Of a stretch of 64,000 bases of DNA, positions 57,904 to 64,000 are shown one piece after another. Position 1 is the first letter of the stretch, and each line of letters starts with the position of its first letter. Origin of the DNA: Bretschneidera sinensis. Taxonomy: Eukaryota > Streptophyta > Magnoliopsida > Brassicales > Akaniaceae. Under the pieces are notes generated by a model. It searched no databases, was not told the DNA's origin, and saw only the letters and a list, made by a program, of their open reading frames with translations. A program made the translations under genes and the position numbers. The DNA lies in assembly GCA_023935145.1 (NCBI GenBank), contig CM043699.1:58916638-58980637 (forward strand), read 5' to 3'.

Positions 57904-59626
57904 CAGTTAGTAAAGCTTTATCTTGAAAAGGTATGGATTTTTAAAATGTTTTTAGAAACAAATTCTGAACCATATATTAAAATTTGCACATGGATATGTG
58001 AATTGTGCAGAATAGTGGGTGGATAAAGAAGCATCAAATGCTCTGCTACTAACATAGAGACTTTGATGGTTTTTTGACCAAAAGTTGATAAATGATAATT
58101 TTGACTTTTTTAGTTGTGGAAGTGAAAATTTTATGAAAGTGGGGTATTATCATAGTTGTTACAAGATAATAAGATTGATAAGTATATTTTGGTTAGGTAG
58201 AGGTGAACTATCTCGTGGTGTCACTGAAATGAACAGGAAAAGCAAGGAGGTGATCCACAGGTAGCTTTAAGTGCTACGTGGAAAGTTAAATTTACTTTTA
58301 GTAATCGAAATAAATATGAAATATAAAATTATGGGAATTGAATTAATGATTTGATAATATTTTTATGATATATGATAGTAGTTGATAGATCAAGTATATA
58401 AGAATGAATTATAATTATTGAATAATATATGATAGTTGATTGGCTTATAGTATGTGAATAATTAATATGTTGAAAATTTATTATATGAGAAGATATATTA
58501 TTGAAATGATATATTGATGAACTATATATTCAAAGGATAAATGAAATTCTAGAAAGTCGTGATTGATAAATTGATATAATATATGAGGAGATAATTTAGT
58601 ATATATATGTAATATAATGATTTGAAAAAGAGATAGTTGAATTGAATGATTTGATGTATGCTTACATGTATGTTCATATGCATAAAAGGGAAGACCAGGA
58701 ATGTAGCCGTCATAAATGAAAGGGAAGACCGGGAATGTAGTCGGTCATAAATAAAAGGAAGATCAGGAATGTAGCTGGTCTGACTGAAACATGTCGACAT
58801 GTGGGAAGACGTTTCCAAATGATTATATGATTTGAATGGATGATGTGATGAAAAAGAATAATGAATTTATTTAATTTAATATTTTACTTTTATTGATTAA
58901 GATGCTATAGCATCAGTCTTGATTGTGAAATTATTGATAAACCGATGAGTCTCACAGAGAGACAGATATGATGATAAAGAATTATGAAAGGATGATATGA
59001 TAGAATGATTGATTATGGATGTGAACCTCATAGCGAGGTAAATGATGATATTAAATTTATGATCTCGAGATGATTAAATATATGAGAAGAAAATTGATAT
59101 GTTTTTATATATGATATATATTATTTGAAAGGTTATAGTTTGATGATTGATTTAAGAAGATGATGATAAATGGTTGGAGTTATGATATGAGTAGGGCTCG
59201 AATGATATTATTAATTGAATTGTTGAATTATAAGTTGTGACTAGAAGTATACAAATCGAGTACTTCTAGTAAATTTAATTCATTGAGATAGTAAAGCTCA
59301 TTCCTCATTGTTGAAATATTTCAAGCAACAAGCAGGATGAGTAGATAGTTGTGCTGACTTTTTAGAGTAGTTACTTTATGTAAGTCCCATGGTTATCATC
59401 CTTTGATTAATGAAGGAAATATGAAAGAAAATTAGACAAGATGTTTATAATCATGCATTTTATAATATTGTATATATTTGTTTCTGTTAGGAGAAAGATG
59501 ATATATCTCATCTGAAAAGAGTTGAGGATTGGATGTAAATATTTATATTCAGATGTATATTTTTAAATTGTTGCGTGTATATGTCATGCTAAGACGACAA
59601 AACGTGACGATACCGTCTTGGGGTAG

Positions 59627-60131
59627 TGATGCAGGAGGATTCGAGTCAGTTGATGCTGAGTTGTCAGATAGCACGTTGTTGGCACTGAAGTACCTAGAGT
59701 TGGCAGATCAGCGCAAAACTGACAGGTGGACTGCCTAGAACGGCTCAGATCGGGCCCAGGAAGACCCTAGTTTGAGTGGAAATGGGCTTCCGGGCGCCCT
59801 GAGCGTCGTCATTTTTAAGCCAAAAAACGACATTTAGGGCCTCAATTTGGCAGATTTCAGTTTTTTAGGAAACTTTTTATTTTTATTTGCAATTTAAGAA
59901 ACTTTTTATTTTTATTACTTTAAATTCAGCCTTAATTTAATTTCCCTATTTTAGCTTCGACCTTATAAATAAGGTCTTAGGGTTTCATAATCATTATTAT
60001 TGTATTTGCATAATTTTAAATAAAATATCAGAGTTGTTTCTCTGTATTGTTTAGGGTTTTTTCTTGTGTTACTTCCTGTGAACTATCTGTCCGATTAACC
60101 TGCAGAATAATCGTTATTCTGCCCGGTGTCA
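59627..60131 (+). repeat. Chromovirus-like 5' LTR
   Basis: 505 bp from TGATGCAGGAGG to GCCCGGTGTCA. TTATAAATAAGG at 59963-59974 is a good TATA box, followed by a leader of about 170 bp. The start was set by the loss of the older LTR's sequence at 59626. The second LTR is outside the window. Confidence 0.75.
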
Positions 60132-60133
60132 AT

Positions 60134-60145
60134 TGGTATCAGAGC
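60134..60145 (+). promoter_or_regulatory. Initiator-Met tRNA primer-binding site
   Basis: TGGTATCAGAGC two bases after the LTR end at 60131. An exact match to the motif. Confidence 0.92.
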
Positions 60146-60181
60146 TTCAGCATTTTCCTAGGGCAAGATTTCATTAGTTCC

Positions 60182-61090
60182 ATGGCTGGTGGTCGTGGTC
60201 GTGGTCGTGGCGGGCAGGTTCCGAACGAGGAAGCCTCACGCCGTGATCGTAACGTTCAGGATGCGATGATTGAGGATTTGCAGCGGCAAGTTGCAGAGTT
60301 AACCCAGCGTCTAGCGGCGTAGAATTTTGGTGATCGTGAGATTGAAGATCACGATTTCGATTCCAGTTTCGAAAACCAGCATCACAATCCTGCTCGATTC
60401 TGGGAGCACCGTGGTTGAGAAGAACGTTATGGAGACCTCGGTTTCAGATTGGATCTGCCCAAGTTTTTTGGTACGTTATAGGCCGAGGGATTCGTCGATT
60501 GGTTGAATGAAGTGGAGCGTATTTTTTAGTATAAAGAAGTTCCAGATCGTGTCAAGGTGAAACTGGTCGCCATCAAACTGAAGGGAAGAGCATCTGCATG
60601 GTGGGAGCAGTTGAGGCGCTCGCGCGATCGGCAGGGCAAAACCAAGATCACAGATTGGGAGAAGATGAAGGGTCACTTCCTTCTTTTCGGCTACACTCAA
60701 ACCTTGTTTCAGCGACTTCATTCGTTGAGGCAGGGCACGATATCGGTGGATGATTACACGGAGGAATTCTATCAATTGATAGCCCGGAATGATTTATCTG
60801 AGACAGAGGAGCAGATGGTGGCACGGTATTTAGGGGGATTACGGTAGCCCCTACATGATGCCCTCAGCCTTCACTCGCTGTGGACAGTTTCGGAAGCATA
60901 TCAGCGTGCACTTACGGTGAAAAAACAGCAGAATAGGAGACCAATGAACAGAGGCGATCAAAATAGTCAGCCAGTTCGTCGGTAGGAATCCTGTCCTGCC
61001 CAGCAACCACCCCAAGGTAACCCTAACCCAAATATTAGATGTTTCAGATGTGGTGAACATTGGTATAAATCAATTGAGTGTAGGAAGCCT
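60182..61090 (+). pseudogene. Chromovirus-like gag
   Basis: Starts at the ATG at 60182, 36 bp after the primer site (MAGGRGRGRGGQVPN), with an Arg-Gly run and a coiled segment (MIEDLQRQVAELTQRL). The same frame continues through stops at about 60320, 60416, 60480 and 60527. The capsid follows: [53 protein letters not shown] and [20 protein letters not shown]. The knuckle near 61039-61080 reads CFRCGEHWYKSIEC; the expected His of CxxCxxxGHxxxxC is Tyr. No frameshift is visible across 900 bp, only stops. Confidence 0.88.
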
Positions 61091-63366
61091 GCTAGTAATA
61101 AGGGCAAAAATCTCTTGATTGAGGATGATGGGGTAGACAGAACTGAGGAGATTGGAGAGCCTGTGTATGACGATGATGAATATGGAGATGTGTTGTATGG
61201 GGATGGCCATGAGACTCTGGTCGTTCATAAGAGTCTACTGACCCCCAAGGGCGATTCAGGGGATGATTGGTTGAGGACCAATATTTTCCACACGACCTGT
61301 ACAGTTGTCGATAAAGTCTGCAAGATGATCATAGATAGTGGCAGTTATGAGAACGTGGTGTCTGAAGAGGCTATCCAGAAACTGTAGTTGAAAACAGATC
61401 GTTATCCTAAGCCGTAAAAATTGTCTTGGCTGAATAAAGGCAGTGAGGTAACAGTGGATAGGCGTTGCCTAGTTTCTTTTTCGATTGGTAAGAAATATTT
61501 CAATAATGCTTGGTGTGATGTTGTGTCTATGGATGCTTGGTGTGATGTTGTGTCTATGGATGCTTGTCATGTATTGTTAGGCAGGCCTTGGCAGTATGAT
61601 TGTAGTTTTATTCATGATGGGTGAAAAAACACACACTCCCTTAGCATGAAAGGGAAGAAGATTATGTTGGCACCTTGTCGGGAAGGAATCACTCCTACCT
61701 TGATTCCCAATAATACTAATCTGCTTTCGATGTCCATGTTTTTAGCAGAGGTTGAGCATGTAGATGTGGTCTATGCTCTGCTGCCTTTGTGGGAATAGTG
61801 CAGTAGATCTGAATCCAGAATTACCAGCCAAAGTGCAGCAGCTGATGGCAAAGTTTTCTGACCTGATGCTAGAGGATCTTCCTCCTGGGTTGCCACCTAT
61901 GAGGGACATTTAGAATCAGATCGACCATGTTCCAAGGTCCAGTTTGCCTAATCGACCGGCATATCACCTCAGCCCCAAGGAATCTGAAGAGTTGCAGCGA
62001 CAGGTGGTAGAGTTGTTAGAGAGGGGCTACGTCCGTGAGAGTATGAGCCCATGCGCGGTTCCTGCCCTACTAGTGCCGAAGAAGGATGGTTTTTAGCTTA
62101 TGTGTGTTGATAGCAGAGCCATCAACAGGATCACAGTGAAATACCGGTTTTCAATTCCCCGTCTGGATGATATGTTAGACCTATTGTCCAGTTCTAGGGT
62201 CTTCTCCAAAATTGACCTTAGAAACGGATACCACCAGATCAAAATAAGGCCTGGAGATGAGTGGAAGACAGCGTTTAAAACGCAGCATGGGTTGTATGAG
62301 TGGATGGTCATGCCCTTTGGGCTGTCCAATGTGCCCAGCACATTTATGAGGTTTATGCATCAGGTTTTACAGCCTTTCATAGGGAAGTTTGTTGTAGTTT
62401 ACTTCGATGACATCCTCGTTTATAGTCCGACGTGGGAGTCACATTTTGATCACCTCCGTGTTGTTTTTAATATGTTGAGGACAGAGCTCCTGTACGTCAA
62501 TCAGAAGAAGTGTTCTTTCTTCACTACTTCTATTACTTTTCTAGGTTTTGTTGTATCTACTGATGGTGTTCAAGAAGATCAGTTGAAGGTAGATGCGGTC
62601 TTGGAATGGCCCACACTGAGGACCTTGCACGATGTAAGAAGTTTCCATGGATTAGTATCATTTTACCGTCGGTTCACAGAAATTTCAGCACTTTGATTGC
62701 TCCTATCACAGAGTGCCTTAAGGGGTGTGATTTCCAGTGGTCCGAGGAGGCAGAAACCAGCTTTCAACTAGTTAAACAAAAGATGACAGAGGCACCAATT
62801 TTGGCACTTCCTGATTTCGAAAAGGTGTTTGAGGTAAACCATGATGCATCTGGGGTGGGTATTAGTAGTGTTCTAAGTCAAGAGGGGCGACCAGTAGCTT
62901 TTTTTAGTGAGAAATTATCAGGATCAAAGAAGAATTACTCCACCTATGATCTGGAGTTCTATGCCATAGTTCAGTCCCTGAAACATTGGCGTCACTACCT
63001 AGTGCAGAGGGAGTTCATTCTTATTACTGATCATGAGGCCCTGAAGTACATCAATGGCCAACACAAGCTGAGTAGGCGGCATGCTAAGTGGGTGGCGTGC
63101 TTGCAGGAATTCACGTTTACACTGAGGCACCAAGCAGGAAGTCTGAACTATGTCGCAGATGCACTGAGCCGTCGTACATTACTCCTCACCACTATGAGCA
63201 CCAGAATTGTGGGATTTGAGGTCTTCTCGGATATGTATGCTGCAGATCCTTCATTCGGGAGGATAATTCTGGAGGTAACTAATAGTCAACGACATGATTT
63301 TATTTTGCATAATGGTTATCTATTTCATGGATTGCAGTTGTGCATTCCAGATTGTTCACTAAGGTA
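61091..63366 (+). pseudogene. Chromovirus-like protease, reverse transcriptase and RNase H
   Basis: The protease site is MIIDSGSYENVVS (about 61325-61365), followed by a duplicated WCDVVSMDA and CHVLLGRPWQYD. A frameshift lies between about 61624 and 61810. The polymerase runs from about 61812 to 62680 ([33 protein letters not shown], [53 protein letters not shown]) with an intact YFDD at 62400-62411 ([12 protein letters not shown]). A one-base frameshift near 62676 returns to the gag frame. RNase H follows (FEVNHDASGVGISSVLSQEG, STYDLEFYAIVQSLKHWRHY, LITDHEALKYI, NYVADALSRR). Catalytic Asp residues look intact; stops and two frameshifts disable it. Confidence 0.92.
61508..61561 (+). repeat. 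Perfect 27-bp in-frame duplication in the protease region
   Basis: The 27 bases at 61508-61534 are repeated without change at 61535-61561, giving WCDVVSMDA twice before CHVLLGRP. Relatives have this stretch once. Confidence 0.95.
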
Positions 63367-64000
63367 GCAGATTATTAGTGAACTTCATAACAAGGGTCAC
63401 TTTAGGCGAGACTAGACGTTGGCCCTGATTTTCTCCAACTATTATTGGCCCAAATTGACCAGTGACATGACTCATCATGTAGAGTGTTGTTATGTGTGCC
63501 AGCGGTCCAAGAGAGTTCTCACTAATATGGGTCTGTACACACCCTTACCTGTACCTGAAGTCCCTTGGTTCGATGTTAGTATGGACTTTGTGTTGGGCTT
63601 ACTCTGTACCCAACGGGGCTTGGATTCTATTTTGGTTGTGGTTGACAGATTTTCCAAGATGGCCCATTTCATACCTTGTAGGAAGACAATAGATGCTACC
63701 CGGATCGCTCATCTTTACTTCAAGGAGATTGTGTGTTTGCATGGTGTTCCCCGATCTATCACTTCAGATTGTGACATCAAGTTCATGAGTCAGTTCTAGA
63801 AGAGTTTATGAGAGAAGCTGGGGACGAAGTTAAATTTTAGCAGTGCCTATCATCCTCAAACAGATGGTCAGACCGAGGTGGTGAACCGGAGTTTGGAAAA
63901 CCTTTTGAAGAGCTTAGCAGAAACTAAACTGAAGCAGTGGGATATGGCATTACCTCAATCAGAATTTGCCTATAACAGGTCGAAAAACAGAACCACCGGA
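63367..64000 (+). pseudogene. Chromovirus-like integrase, incomplete at window end
   Basis: The zinc-binding part (ELHNKGHFRRD, stop, then [15 protein letters not shown]) and core follow in one frame. All three catalytic positions are present: [10 protein letters not shown] (about 63590), ITSDCDIKF (about 63770) and DGQTEVVNRSLENLL (about 63865). Stops stand at about 63367, 63412, 63797 and 63809. The last residues, AYNRSKNRTTG, reach the end of the window. C-terminal parts, including any chromodomain, lie outside. Confidence 0.9.

Larger units (their letters stand above)
56444..59626 (+). mobile_element. Gypsy LTR, plus orientation, split by a hAT element
   Basis: Starts TGTAACACCCGTACCC and reads, on the reverse strand, like the LTRs at 47446 and 53576. 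Shared landmarks include ATGTCGACATGTGGGAAGACG near 58790, GATGAGTCTCACAGAGAGACAGAT near 58945, GTACTTCTAGTAAATTTAATTCA near 59260 and GTGACGATACCGTCTTGGGG at its end. The last 27 bp or so of the LTR (the rest of the CCCGGGATG end) are absent where the next element begins at 59627. It is about 2.6 kb without the hAT insert, somewhat longer than its relatives. Whether it is a solo LTR or part of a full element cannot be seen. Confidence 0.8.
59627..64000 (+). mobile_element. Chromovirus-like gypsy element, runs off the window
   Basis: A 5' LTR (59627-60131), an initiator-Met primer site, then gag, protease, reverse transcriptase, RNase H and integrase on the plus strand up to the last base. 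GC content is visibly higher than in the surroundings. The gag/pol style ([34 protein letters not shown]) is that of a plant chromovirus clade; I do not assign the lineage. It begins exactly inside the LTR that ends at 59626, so it probably inserted there. Confidence 0.9.

Noticed and set aside
59529..59738. 69-residue frame with VTIPSWGSDAGG
   Set aside because: Crosses the junction between two LTRs; no protein family and no promoter of its own.

Overview
The window is nuclear DNA of a flowering plant, probably a eudicot. It is AT-rich and built almost wholly from broken transposable elements: Ty1/copia, Ty3/gypsy (Tat-like, Athila-like and two chromovirus-like groups), CACTA/EnSpm and hAT. 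These families and the tRNA primers they use (initiator Met; Athila-type) are plant-specific in combination. No intact host gene, tRNA, rRNA or bacterial-type gene was found, and the species cannot be named from the sequence.

Layout. 1-882: nothing recognised. 883-3188 (-): decayed gene of the plant 'putative gypsy type transposon' domain family, with one intron. 3640-4825 and 6565-6665: degenerate 114-bp and 230-bp tandem repeats, split by an LTR-like insertion (about 4826-6565). 6660-6945: pyrimidine-rich tract. 6950-13550 (-): CACTA TNP2 transposase pseudogene carrying two solo LTRs with perfect 5-bp target duplications: a gypsy LTR at 7675-9783 and a copia LTR at 10401-11208. 13560-16402: no gene. 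16403-18095: minus-strand LTR and 3' end of another element, butted against Tat pol.

18096-39221 is a three-deep nest. A minus-strand Tat-like gypsy element is split inside its reverse transcriptase by a minus-strand Athila-like element (19662-35871). The Athila gag is in turn split by a plus-strand copia element (27400-33026, target duplication GTTAC). Removing each insert brings the interrupted coding sequences back next to each other. 39884-41795 is a deleted remnant of a second Tat-like element. 41796-45009 has no identifiable gene.

45010-64000 is a second nest. A plus-strand copia remnant (45010-47445 and 55665-56443) is split by a minus-strand chromovirus-like gypsy element (47446-55664). 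The copia 3' LTR is cut by a plus-strand LTR of the same gypsy group (56444-59626). That LTR holds a 579-bp non-autonomous hAT element (57015-57593, 8-bp duplication) and is itself interrupted by a plus-strand chromovirus-like element (59627 to beyond 64000).

Every polymerase reading frame carries stops, frameshifts, deletions or lost catalytic residues, so the elements present look unable to move by themselves. The least ordinary features are in the copia element at 27400-33026. Its leader has six copies of the tRNA primer-binding motif, followed by four 47-bp repeats that each fold into the same nested hairpin. Also notable are an in-frame 399-bp duplication inside the Athila integrase and a run of GTCGAC-centred palindromes in the LTR at 16403-17610. 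I found no gene system that looks new outside transposable-element biology.
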